NCBI GenBank assembly: GCA_012800735.1
Contig: JAAZIU010000034.1
Span: 1-64,000, forward strand
Reading direction: 5' to 3'
DNA length: 64,000 nt
Source of the DNA: Clostridiales bacterium
GTDB taxonomy: Bacteria > Bacillota > Clostridia > Oscillospirales > CAG-272
Shown: positions 15,395 to 23,509 of the stretch, in pieces
Position numbering within the stretch: position 1 is the stretch's first letter
How the letters are laid out: each line of letters opens with the position of its first letter
Translations under genes and position numbers: made by a program
Notes under the pieces: generated by a model
Database searches by the model: none
What the model saw: only the letters and a program-made list of their open reading frames with translations
What the model was told of the DNA's origin: nothing

Positions 15395-16462
15395 ATGAAG
15401 GTTTTAAGAGATTCCATCCTGTACAAAAACACTGATCATTATTCGGCTTTTACCTGTCTTACGCGCTGTTTAAACGGCGATATTCTTGTTGCTTTCAGAC
15501 TCGCGCCGAATGAAACACCATATCATCACCATCATTCGATGTCACGAGCCGTAATCATGCGAAGCTGCGACGAAGGCGAAACGTGGAGCGAACCTGTGAT
15601 GATCGCCCCGGATGATGATATAGGACAGCAGGATCCGCACATAACGACTCTTTCGGACGGAAGCATTTTTGCGTCTTATTTTACCTGGCAGGCTCATCCT
15701 ATGACGGAAAAACCGACTTTGTTTGACACATACGGTGAATTAGCTGTTACCAAAGGCGCGATATGGCGCTGCTGCGGAGTTCACTATGCGATATCAAAGG
15801 ATCACGGTTACACATGGACGAATTACGGGAAACTTATTCCGAAAGGCGCCTGTCGTGAAGTTTATGCTAATGCCGCGATGCATTCCAAAGCGGTTGAATT
15901 CAACGGCAAGCTGTTGCTGCCGATACGAGTAGAAGCGCCGGACAGCTATAAGCATTATCTTGTTGAGTCGTATGATAAGGGCGTGACTTGGAATTATGTC
16001 ACCGAAATCATACGCGCAAATCCCGAAAAGCATCATTATTATGACGAAGGGTATTTATACTTATCGCCTGACGGTACATTAACCTGCCTTTTTAGATGCT
16101 ATGACGAGGGAGGTTTAATGGAATATTGCAATTCCCGTGACGGAGGGCTTACGTGGAGCGAATCTGTAATGACAACGATATGGGGATTTCCGCAGACGAT
16201 AACGCCGATTTCCGGCAGCAGAGCATTCCTTACTTACGGCTACCGCAAAAAACCGCACGGAGTTCGCGCTAAAATCTTAAAAGATGATTTAAGCGATCTT
16301 GACGAAGCGCCGGAGATCGTTATATATGACGGCGGAAATGATGTTGATATCGGCTATCCTTCCGGACTTGAGCTTAAGAACGGCAATCTGCTTGTAACTT
16401 ATTATTGTATTGATCTTCCCGGCGATACACGAGTAATAAAGTGTGCGATCCTCGGAAAGTAA
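15395..16462 (+). CDS. Sialidase-like (BNR/Asp-box) protein
   Basis: A 355-residue beta-propeller protein with four Asp boxes of the S-x-D-x-G-x-T-W type: SCDEGETW, SKDHGYTW, SYDKGVTW and SRDGGLTW. No signal peptide is visible (it starts MKVLRDSILYKN), so it is probably cytoplasmic, unlike secreted sialidases. Asp boxes are structural, not catalytic, and the usual arginine triad cannot be confirmed by eye, so the enzyme could be a glycosidase acting on imported oligosaccharides rather than a true sialidase. It shares a transcript with the binding lipoprotein that follows. Confidence 0.8.
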   Translation: MKVLRDSILYKNTDHYSAFTCLTRCLNGDILVAFRLAPNETPYHHHHSMSRAVIMRSCDEGETWSEPVMIAPDDDIGQQDPHITTLSDGSIFASYFTWQAHPMTEKPTLFDTYGELAVTKGAIWRCCGVHYAISKDHGYTWTNYGKLIPKGACREVYANAAMHSKAVEFNGKLLLPIRVEAPDSYKHYLVESYDKGVTWNYVTEIIRANPEKHHYYDEGYLYLSPDGTLTCLFRCYDEGGLMEYCNSRDGGLTWSESVMTTIWGFPQTITPISGSRAFLTYGYRKKPHGVRAKILKDDLSDLDEAPEIVIYDGGNDVDIGYPSGLELKNGNLLVTYYCIDLPGDTRVIKCAILGK

Positions 16463-16507
16463 TATAATATAAAAAATAAGTAAACACAAAAACGGAGAAC
16501 TTTAGTA

Positions 16508-17941
16508 ATGAAAAAAGTTATCTTGATGCTTATAATCTTAGCTATGATTTGGACAACAGTTTCATGCAATTCGAATAAAAGCTCAGTTGATTCAGATAAT
16601 TCGATTGATGAAACTACATTATCGGAAGAAACAACCGCCGAAATACCCTCGAACGCGCCTAACTTTCCGGAGCGGGATTATGAGGGCTATGAGTTCAATG
16701 TTTTGGCCGAAAACGAGTATAACGCAAAATATCTCATTGATGTAGAAGAAGACGGCGACAAACTGAACGATGCAGCATATACGCGCAATCTTAAGGTTGC
16801 TGAGAGATTCAACATTGATTTTACTTGTACCGAAACACCGGAATCACAAATATATAACGATTTGAAAAAAACCGTTCTCTCAGGCGACAGTACATATTCT
16901 TTGGTTATTCCTAATCCGCTTTGGACAACCGCAAGCATGATGGCTGACCATCTGTTGTATAATATCAATGATCTCACATATGTCGATTTAAGCAAGCCAT
17001 GGTGGAACAGCTCGATCGTTGAAAATTTCAAGATCGGGGATAAGCTATTCTTCGCCACTGGAGATTATTCAATTACATATCAAGGCTTCGTCGTATTGCT
17101 TTACAACAAATTATATATCGAAAACTATAATTTGGAAAATCCTTATGAGACTGTATTCAACGATAAGTGGACTGTTGACAAATTCACTGAAATGCTGAAG
17201 CTTGTTTCCGCTGATATTGACGGCGACGGTAAGTTTACTAAAGAAGACCAATATGGCTATACCGCAATTGCCGGCTGCGGTTACATATTCATGTTTGCCT
17301 GCGACCAAAATATTACAGAGCCGGACACAGACGGAATACCGCGGCTTGCGCTGAATACCGAACGCATGGTTACCATTGTCGAAAAGTATTATGATATAAT
17401 GCGCAACGGTAATTATACTTATGTCGGCGGCGAGCGGGAGATACTTGACATATTCAAGGCGAACCGAGCGATGTTCACAGCGATAGATATCGGTTGTTAT
17501 TATGGGCGTACTCGAGACATTGAACTTGATTTCGGACTGCTTCCCTATCCAAAGCTTGATGAGGCGCAGGAAAAATACCTCGTGGGATTTGGCGGTGGTG
17601 TCTTCGCAGTTCCGAGACTTTGTGATGACCCCGAACGCACCGGAATAATATTGGAAGCGCTTAATTACGAAAGCTATGTGCATCTTCGCCCTGAATTTTT
17701 TGATACTGTACTTCACAACAAGTGTCTGAGAGACGAAGAATCGGTCAAAATACTAACCCTACTGCATGAAAACAAAAAATGCGACTTCGGTTTTAACTTT
17801 GACACGACCGGACTCGGATTTCAGGTTTTATCTACGCTGGTTGAGGGAAAGAAAAGTTATGATTTCGCTTCATATTATCAGACTATTGAGTCAAAGTTAA
17901 ACAATGGATTTGAGAAACTTATATCTAAAATAATGGAATAA
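16508..17941 (+). CDS. Extracellular solute-binding lipoprotein
   Basis: A 477-residue lipoprotein with signal peptide MKKVILMLIILAMIWTTVSC and an acidic/Thr linker. It has the layout of large carbohydrate-binding ABC lipoproteins, with an EF-hand-like loop DIDGDGKFTKED and a conserved FGLLPYPKLDEAQEKY segment shared with three paralogues in this window. The ribosome site is CGGAGAAC. No permease or ATPase genes follow, so it must use a transporter encoded elsewhere or serve as a sensor. Co-location with the sialidase-like gene suggests a glycan-derived ligand. Confidence 0.85.
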   Translation: MKKVILMLIILAMIWTTVSCNSNKSSVDSDNSIDETTLSEETTAEIPSNAPNFPERDYEGYEFNVLAENEYNAKYLIDVEEDGDKLNDAAYTRNLKVAERFNIDFTCTETPESQIYNDLKKTVLSGDSTYSLVIPNPLWTTASMMADHLLYNINDLTYVDLSKPWWNSSIVENFKIGDKLFFATGDYSITYQGFVVLLYNKLYIENYNLENPYETVFNDKWTVDKFTEMLKLVSADIDGDGKFTKEDQYGYTAIAGCGYIFMFACDQNITEPDTDGIPRLALNTERMVTIVEKYYDIMRNGNYTYVGGEREILDIFKANRAMFTAIDIGCYYGRTRDIELDFGLLPYPKLDEAQEKYLVGFGGGVFAVPRLCDDPERTGIILEALNYESYVHLRPEFFDTVLHNKCLRDEESVKILTLLHENKKCDFGFNFDTTGLGFQVLSTLVEGKKSYDFASYYQTIESKLNNGFEKLISKIME

Positions 17942-17970
17942 TACTCAGAGCATTAATAAAAAACAACTTT

Positions 17971-18010
17971 GCCTCTTTGCTAACTTAATTGAGTTAGTAA
18001 AGAGGCTTTT
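17971..18010. terminator. Terminator between convergent genes
   Basis: A 15-bp stem GCCTCTTTGCTAACT / AGTTAGTAAAGAGGC (one G-U) with a six-base loop and TTTT after it. It ends the lipoprotein transcript and may also serve the opposite gene. Confidence 0.85.
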
Positions 18011-18021
18011 GTCTTTCATCC

Positions 18022-18468
18022 TTATTGAATTGCTTCTAAATTCTTTTTCGTTACATATATATGACCTATCGCGAATAATATAGCAAATCCTGCGAGCAGC
18101 CAATGCCGCAGCAAAAGACCGTTTAACAGAAAAATACACGCCGGCAGCACAGCTAATATTATAGCTCTACCCTTTGTCTTTTTTTCGAAATACAGAGCAA
18201 AGATAAATAAATATACAAACAACAGAGTACCATTTCCAATAAAATACAACAGCATTTCAAAAACATGTGCAAAACCGAATTTCCAAACAAACAATGGCAG
18301 CCACATCAATATAATACAAGCGTATCTTCCTATCTGCTCAATTATGTTCATCGCTTTGTTGGTGCAAAGGTTTTTCTCGCCTTTGTTTTTAAATGCGTAA
18401 ATTATGTTGGGTATAAGTATGATAACAACTATTACTGCGCCAAATAAATTTATCCATCCGAATTCCAT
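18022..18468 (-). CDS. Small polytopic membrane protein of unknown function
   Basis: A 148-residue protein with about five hydrophobic helices and basic cytoplasmic loops (FKNKGEKN, EKKTKGR). I do not recognise a family. AAGGAG precedes the ATG. It may share a transcript with the GNAT and GIY-YIG genes upstream on the same strand. Confidence 0.7.
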   Translation of the reverse strand: MEFGWINLFGAVIVVIILIPNIIYAFKNKGEKNLCTNKAMNIIEQIGRYACIILMWLPLFVWKFGFAHVFEMLLYFIGNGTLLFVYLFIFALYFEKKTKGRAIILAVLPACIFLLNGLLLRHWLLAGFAILFAIGHIYVTKKNLEAIQ

Positions 18469-18519
18469 GGACTTCTCCTTCGTTTGCCGATTTTATCTGA
18501 TGTAGTTAACAAATCATAT

Positions 18520-18960
18520 TTATGTGTTAATTCTATTCAGCGGATGTATGTTCTTATTCCTGTAAATCAAATCGTCACGCGTTGTAAATCCCTGGCTTTC
18601 CCAAAATCTATTGCCAATTTCATTTTTTTCAAACACAACCAAAGCAACTTTATTAATTCCTTCTTTTTCCAAAGCAGTCATAGCAAGATCGACAAGCTTT
18701 TTCCCTATATGGTTCCCTCTGTATTCAGGCAAGACCGCTGTATGATAAATATATCCTCTTCTGCCATCATGACCGGCCATTATAACCCCTACTATTTTAT
18801 TACTATCCAATGCGATAAAGCTTGTTGAAGGATTTCTATTAAGATACTTTTTGAATCCTTCTTCACTATCGTCAGTTGAATTAAGTCCCATACCGGGTGT
18901 GTTTATCCACAGGTCATATATGCCTTTATAATCGTTTTCTTCCATTATTCTGAAAACCAT
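18520..18960 (-). CDS. GNAT family N-acetyltransferase
   Basis: A roughly 146-residue acetyl-CoA-dependent acetyltransferase. The acetyl-CoA-binding P loop is the LPEYRGNHIGKKL segment, and the terminal strand is FWESQGFTTRDDLIYR. The ATG at 18960 follows GGGAG and avoids overlapping the upstream gene, so the longer track start at 18993 is rejected. Substrate unknown; the fold resembles small ribosomal or amino-acid acetyltransferases. Confidence 0.85.
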   Translation of the reverse strand: MVFRIMEENDYKGIYDLWINTPGMGLNSTDDSEEGFKKYLNRNPSTSFIALDSNKIVGVIMAGHDGRRGYIYHTAVLPEYRGNHIGKKLVDLAMTALEKEGINKVALVVFEKNEIGNRFWESQGFTTRDDLIYRNKNIHPLNRINT

Positions 18961-18989
18961 GTTATTCTCCCAATTTTCAACCATACATT

Positions 18990-19475
18990 TCATGTCTGAT
19001 TTGTTTGTAATTTATTTAATATTTCCTCACACTCTTTTTTAGATATTCCGGTGTTATTATACTTAGGTTTTTCATAATAAAAAATCATTAGCCATTCAAT
19101 AGCCTCTAATTCTTTTTTATTAAATTGGGGAAAACGAATATATTTAAAATATTTTATTTCATCAAACCAATCTTCACGCTTATGAGCTCCGTTCCCGTGA
19201 GCATACATTCTATGATAAAAAGATGTACACTTTCCCTCGCCTACAATCCCGACATATATCACCTCTTTCTGGTTATATAATAAATAAATTCCGTTTTTGC
19301 CTTCGTCACCATTATATTTTTTCTTTATTTCCTCTTTATCTTTATTTTCTTTCTCTTGGTTCTCAAAAGCCGTGGAAATTTCTTTAATAATATTTTCAAG
19401 TAGATTCATGTAATTTTCATCCTCTTTTGTCAGTAATACTACCCTCTCAGCTTGTAAATCACTATCCAAACTCAT
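18990..19475 (-). CDS. GIY-YIG domain protein
   Basis: A 161-residue protein. A charged N-terminal helix (IIKEISTAFENQEKENKDKEEIKKKY) is followed by a GIY-YIG-like nuclease core: NGIYLLYNQKEVIYVGIVGE, then HRMYAHG and a glutamate in ELEAIEWLMI. These match the GIY, YVG, Arg and Glu positions of the fold. Whether it cuts DNA cannot be said; free-standing proteins of this kind occur in mobile or repair contexts. It lies between an AraC fragment and a GNAT gene. Confidence 0.7.
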   Translation of the reverse strand: MSLDSDLQAERVVLLTKEDENYMNLLENIIKEISTAFENQEKENKDKEEIKKKYNGDEGKNGIYLLYNQKEVIYVGIVGEGKCTSFYHRMYAHGNGAHKREDWFDEIKYFKYIRFPQFNKKELEAIEWLMIFYYEKPKYNNTGISKKECEEILNKLQTNQT

Positions 19476-19489
19476 TTAAAGCCCCTCAT

Positions 19490-19640
19490 TCAATTATAGT
19501 TTCCTTTCCGATATTCTGCCGGTGTCACACCGTATTTCTTTCGAAATTCCTTCCAAAAAGTATTTTTGGAAGAGAAACCCACCATCATGGCAATTCGTTC
19601 CGCTGACATATCTGAGGTTCGCAGCATCTCTGCCGTAAAT
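19490..19640 (-). pseudogene. Fragment of AraC-family regulator (C-terminal DNA-binding end)
   Basis: About 50 codons whose product, AEMLRTSDMSAERIAMMVGF and then NTFWKEFRKKYGVTPAEYR, is nearly the same as the end of the full AraC gene at 23510-24379. Nucleotide identity covers 125 bases (19511-19635 against 23534-23658) with 11 differences by my hand count, and stops abruptly upstream. The 60-residue track ORF adds unrelated residues at its start. It is a relic of duplication or recombination, not a functional regulator. Confidence 0.85.
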
Positions 19641-20087
19641 TCTTCGTAAACTATTGCAACTTGATATTGCAATTTAAGATTTACTTATTTTGCTCAATAT
19701 TTCCGGAACACACTACATGAGTTTTAAAATAAATACCGACTTGCGACGGTTCATATCGTTAAGTTAATTATAGCATATTACTGTCTTATTTTCAATAATC
19801 CGGACTTATCTTATGGATGTTTTTCTTGTATGCATAATAATTTTACAATTATTTTATTTTAATGTTATACATTATATTGAATATTTAATCATTTCGTTGT
19901 ATAATAATGTCAGAATATTTATCAGAACACAGGATATATAAAAGTTTTCAAAAGAATAGTTTTTTCTTGTTACCCCGATCTCAGAAAAGTTATTCCGTAA
20001 TCTATTAATGTAAGGCAAAAAACAAAAAACTGATGCACGTTTTAAATAACGTTATTAACTTATATCGTTAGATTAAAGGTGAAAAAA
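19641..20087. other. AT-rich intergenic region upstream of CAP-domain gene
   Basis: About 450 bases with no gene. It contains a strong promoter at 19877-19905 and then a leader of roughly 175 bases. A short inverted repeat ATTGCAA / TTGCAAT lies at the left end. I looked for riboswitch signatures in the leader and recognised none. Confidence 0.5.
19877..19905 (+). promoter_or_regulatory. Promoter of CAP-domain gene
   Basis: TTGAAT, a 17-base spacer and TATAAT. It implies an unusually long leader of about 175 bases before the start codon. Confidence 0.75.
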
Positions 20088-21239
20088 ATGAGAAAAAACA
20101 TCACGTTATTTTTGATAGTTATTCTGATATCGCTTAATATAAATACAGCGGTTTATGCAGAAATTTCTACCGAGCCGATAGATGTATTTATCAATGGGAA
20201 AAAAGTTCAATCGGATGTAAGTCCGATAATAAAGGATGGCAGAACCTTGGTTCCCGTCAGAGTTATTTCTGAAGAATTCGGCTTACAAGTCGGCTGGCAT
20301 ACAATAAATAAGATTGTACATCTGTTCAGCAACGAAAAAAGCTGGGCGAAATTTAAGATTGATAACAAACGTGTTGAAACTTCAGCCGGTAATGACACTC
20401 TGGATGTACCTCCAATAATATATAATGGCAGAACCATGGTACCTTTAAGAGTTATAGCCGAATACCTCGGAATGATTGTGAATTGGGTTCCTCAGACTGC
20501 AACACAACCTGCAAAAGTCATTTTAGAATATAGTCAAAAAGAAGGGATACTGAAGCTGCCCAAAGAAAAGTTAGCAAGCTATGTTCTTTATGAAGACACG
20601 GGGATAATCAAATATACCGCTTCAAACGGCAAGCAAATTGAGGGGATTTTTCTTACTCAAAAAGAAGTAGACATAGCAGCAGGTATCATTGTCGAAGAGA
20701 ATCCGTCAACCGATAATAAGTTAAGTAAAATGGGTTTTAATCAAGAAGAGCTTCGTTATATTTTAAACAATGTTTTGGCAGATAACGAGCAGCAGCTTTT
20801 TGATTCTATAAATCAATACAGGAGTAAAAACAATCTGCCTGCATTCAGGTTGAATATGGATTTGACAAAAGTGGCCAGAGCCCATGTCATAGACTCTATT
20901 AACAACAATCCAAAAGATCAGAAAGACTGCAGAGGAATGAACGGCAATCTCCACTCCTGGTCTGTTTGCCCCTATTGGTCGGGCGGCGCTTATACAAGCG
21001 ACCACGAATATTCGGAAATGATGTGGGACAAGCCCAGAGAGCTTACGAATTTTACCGGCAATGGATATGAGAACGCCTTTTATTGCAGTGGAACAGTTAC
21101 ACCAAGTCAGGCTTTTGATGCCTGGAAGGGGTCTGCCGGACATAATGCCGTTTTGCTTGGCGAAGGATTCTGGTCAAATATGACTCAAATCGGAATTGCT
21201 ATTGAGGGAAGCTATGCTTTCATATGGTTTGCTGAATAA
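20088..21239 (+). CDS. Secreted protein: copper amine oxidase N-terminal-like domain plus CAP/SCP domain
   Basis: About 383 residues. A Sec signal peptide ending VYAE is followed by two copies of the stalk repeat (DVFINGKKV, PIIKDGRTLVPVRVISEEFGL; then PPIIYNGRTMVPLRVIAEYLGM) of the copper-amine-oxidase-N1 type, common in wall-associated clostridial proteins. The C-terminal part (LFDSINQYRSKNNLPAF, VARAHVIDS, GNLHSWSVCPYW, AFDAWKGSAGHNAVLL) is a CAP/SCP domain with the usual His/Glu/His cavity residues. A GTG at 20079 is possible, but the ATG at 20088 fits AAAGG better. Extracellular role unknown. Confidence 0.88.
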   Translation: MRKNITLFLIVILISLNINTAVYAEISTEPIDVFINGKKVQSDVSPIIKDGRTLVPVRVISEEFGLQVGWHTINKIVHLFSNEKSWAKFKIDNKRVETSAGNDTLDVPPIIYNGRTMVPLRVIAEYLGMIVNWVPQTATQPAKVILEYSQKEGILKLPKEKLASYVLYEDTGIIKYTASNGKQIEGIFLTQKEVDIAAGIIVEENPSTDNKLSKMGFNQEELRYILNNVLADNEQQLFDSINQYRSKNNLPAFRLNMDLTKVARAHVIDSINNNPKDQKDCRGMNGNLHSWSVCPYWSGGAYTSDHEYSEMMWDKPRELTNFTGNGYENAFYCSGTVTPSQAFDAWKGSAGHNAVLLGEGFWSNMTQIGIAIEGSYAFIWFAE

Positions 21240-21252
21240 TTAAATATTTTAG

Positions 21253-21285
21253 AAAGGCTTTGTGGATTTTTTCGCGAAGCCTTTT
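21253..21285 (+). terminator. Terminator of CAP-domain gene
   Basis: A 12-bp stem AAAGGCTTTGTG / CGCGAAGCCTTT (G-U pairs included) with a T-rich loop, ending in TTTT. Confidence 0.7.
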
Positions 21286-21325
21286 AATAAATAAATTGAT
21301 GTTCAATAATGACTTGTTCCCAGGT

Positions 21326-22060
21326 TTACTTTTTCGCAAGCCAGCCTCTGAAAAGACCGCCTTTAAATAAAGAATAAATCAAAAAGAATAAATTGGCAAA
21401 CGGAATAAAAATAAATGAAGGAATTAAAATACGTGTGTAATGTTTACCAAAATCTTTTCCGCGCCTGTTAATAGCTATTCCCATACGGATGAAAAAGAAT
21501 ATAACTCCGGCGTTAAAGAATAAAAGAACTCCGACGTTTTGTAAAAATGCTGAAATAACTCCCTCGTGAAAATAATTTCCTGTCTGGAATCCGGTTATAA
21601 TAAGCATAATAATATAAACAGCTGTTTGAACCAAAAACACAAATCGCGTAACATTCAGCATTACGCCGCCGCCTATGCCTATACCTCCGCGCCAATTAAT
21701 TCCCGCCCGGAAGCAAAAGTTTTCGAGTACCTGCATCAGCGGTTCATTTTGTCGCCCTTCTATGAAGCCGTTATTAGCAATGCAATAGAGATTTGGATGC
21801 AAATCATTCTCTCGGAAGAACATCTCCGCCTCTTCCAAAAAAGCCAGTACATGTGAAGGAAGCCCGTCTACATATAAAGGCAAAGATAGCACTATCGCAT
21901 CTGCATCTTTAAGCTCTTCAAAAATACTCTCATAATCGTTTTTGTTTCGAAGTTGTTTTGTAACCTTTTCACCCTTGACAAACAAGCGCTGCATTGCCGA
22001 AAGGTATGATGACGCGCTTATTTTTTTCTTAGGGCTGCCATTAATAAATACCGTTTTCAT
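21326..22060 (-). CDS. Flavodoxin-like domain with C-terminal membrane anchor
   Basis: A 244-residue protein. The first ~140 residues are a flavodoxin-like fold (VFINGSPKKKISASSYL as phosphate loop, DADAIVLSLPLYVDGLPSHVLAFLE). Three hydrophobic helices follow (VFLVQTAVYIIMLIITGF, VLLFFNAGVIFFFIRMGI, LIPSFIFIPFANLFFLIYSLF). Such fusion would place an FMN-binding domain at the membrane face. It overlaps the upstream flavodoxin gene by four bases (ATGA), so the two are coupled. Confidence 0.75.
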   Translation of the reverse strand: MKTVFINGSPKKKISASSYLSAMQRLFVKGEKVTKQLRNKNDYESIFEELKDADAIVLSLPLYVDGLPSHVLAFLEEAEMFFRENDLHPNLYCIANNGFIEGRQNEPLMQVLENFCFRAGINWRGGIGIGGGVMLNVTRFVFLVQTAVYIIMLIITGFQTGNYFHEGVISAFLQNVGVLLFFNAGVIFFFIRMGIAINRRGKDFGKHYTRILIPSFIFIPFANLFFLIYSLFKGGLFRGWLAKK

Positions 22061-22545
22061 ACAGCGCTCTCCGCTTCCGAAGCCGAGGCAAAAAACAGCA
22101 CTTCGGATTCATTGTATCCGTCATTTATCGCATTTCTCTTTGCCATATAAGTAAATGTTGCTTTCTCCTGTTCGGTAATATTACCGTATACAAGCACTTT
22201 AAAAAGAGAATGTTTTCCGTAACGCAGTATATGGTGCATCTCCCACGCTCTGTATGTGGAAAGCGGCGTAGAAGCTCCTATCGTTCTGTCCATCACGGTT
22301 TTAATATTTGTGCTGTAAGAACCGTATAGGTTTTTTGTTATGATAACAAGCTCTTCAGCTCTGCCCAAAGTACGGCAGGCCTTTTGCAGTTTATCTTTCA
22401 TAAAGCACTCCGCCGGATGCTTAACCCAACAACCGAAACAACCTTGACAAGGCGCGTATTTCCCGTCCGCTTCAATGATTGCATCGCATTTTGACGATAG
22501 TTGTTCGCTGCGCGATGGTTCCAGATCGTGTAAAATTACTTTCAT
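22057..22545 (-). CDS. Flavodoxin-like NAD(P)H-dependent oxidoreductase
   Basis: About 162 residues. It has a CQGCFGCWVKHPAECFMKD segment, as in iron-sulfur or multimeric flavodoxin WrbA-like proteins of clostridia, then ELVIITKNLYGSYSTNIKTVMDR. AAAGGAG precedes the ATG at 22545; the longer track start adds 26 non-conserved residues. Coupled to the membrane flavodoxin downstream, it may form one redox unit; partner and substrate are unknown. Confidence 0.78.
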   Translation of the reverse strand: MKVILHDLEPSRSEQLSSKCDAIIEADGKYAPCQGCFGCWVKHPAECFMKDKLQKACRTLGRAEELVIITKNLYGSYSTNIKTVMDRTIGASTPLSTYRAWEMHHILRYGKHSLFKVLVYGNITEQEKATFTYMAKRNAINDGYNESEVLFFASASEAESAV

Positions 22546-22658
22546 GTTTCTCCTTTCGGTTATTATGAAATAGTTTGAATAAATAAGAAAATATTTCTCT
22601 ATTGCCAATTTCATTATTCTCAAAACTCACCCTATCACCTCACATCGAAGCAAACATC

Positions 22659-23426
22659 TTATTTTTTTGTATAGAATGTTTCTCTGCTTATATGGTGTTC
22701 ATCAAAAAGATAATCTGTATAGTTATATTTTGTAAGATACTCTATTCTTCCCTCTTTAAGAAGGATAATCTGAGTTATGCCGTAAAGCTTATGTTCTTGC
22801 ATAAATTCAGTAAATTGATCATGAAATTTACTTAAATCTTCTTCATTAAAAGTGCTTTCGTCAATAAAAACACACTGACTGCTCTCTACCATACCGTCAT
22901 AATTAATATCACCGGACGGCAATTCATGAAAATAGGTCTTTGTAATTTTCGGAAAAACCCTGACCTCCGCATCAGGCGCAAATGACTTAATATTATCACA
23001 TAAATAAGATGTAAATTCCTCGTTTATCGCTACATTGATGTAGTCATCTTCGTAATTGTCACCGTTATTTGTTATTGTAAAACTGTCCGACCACTTATTG
23101 CCTGATGTCGGGAACGCAATCATATGCTCTTTTTCCAATGGGCTTGCGGCAATATAACCGGCATATGAAAATGAAATGTCGTATTTTTCTTCGGCATAAC
23201 AGAGCATTTCCTCAATCGCAACAATAGCTGTTTTCTGAGATAAAAGCAGTTCATCATATTCAGTAGGCAAACCATATTCCGCAAGGATGCTCTTCTGCCT
23301 TTCGTTAAGGGAAACCTTAGTTTCCGTGTTGTTTGATAAGTCCGGATTATTCATCATACACCCGAACACTCCTATCAGCAAAATGATTAAAACAAATATT
23401 ATACCGATACTAAACCTGTTCTTCAT
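22659..23426 (-). CDS. Lipoprotein of unknown function
   Basis: About 255 residues with signal peptide and lipobox LIGVFGC. The mature part starts NERQKSILAEYGLPTEYDELLLSQKTAIVAIEEMLCYAEE and has no domain I recognise. GGGAAGA stands before the ATG at 23426. It lies between the AraC gene and the flavodoxin pair on the same strand. Confidence 0.75.
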   Translation of the reverse strand: MKNRFSIGIIFVLIILLIGVFGCMMNNPDLSNNTETKVSLNERQKSILAEYGLPTEYDELLLSQKTAIVAIEEMLCYAEEKYDISFSYAGYIAASPLEKEHMIAFPTSGNKWSDSFTITNNGDNYEDDYINVAINEEFTSYLCDNIKSFAPDAEVRVFPKITKTYFHELPSGDINYDGMVESSQCVFIDESTFNEEDLSKFHDQFTEFMQEHKLYGITQIILLKEGRIEYLTKYNYTDYLFDEHHISRETFYTKK

Positions 23427-23509
23427 ATTATTTCTTCCCAAAGCTTATTTTTCTTATGTAGGATAAAAACGATTATATATGCGGTTATACCGAAAAAACA
23501 ACCTTCACT

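Noticed and set aside
19653-19673. ATTGCAA / TTGCAAT inverted repeat as the end of a transposon
   Set aside because: No partner repeat, target duplication or transposase gene was seen.
19912-20087. Riboswitch in the long leader of the CAP-domain gene
   Set aside because: No recognisable aptamer motif and no clear expression-platform terminator; left as an open leader.
21326-22545. The two flavodoxin genes as one frameshifted gene
   Set aside because: Each has its own phosphate-loop start, and the overlap is a normal ATGA coupling junction.
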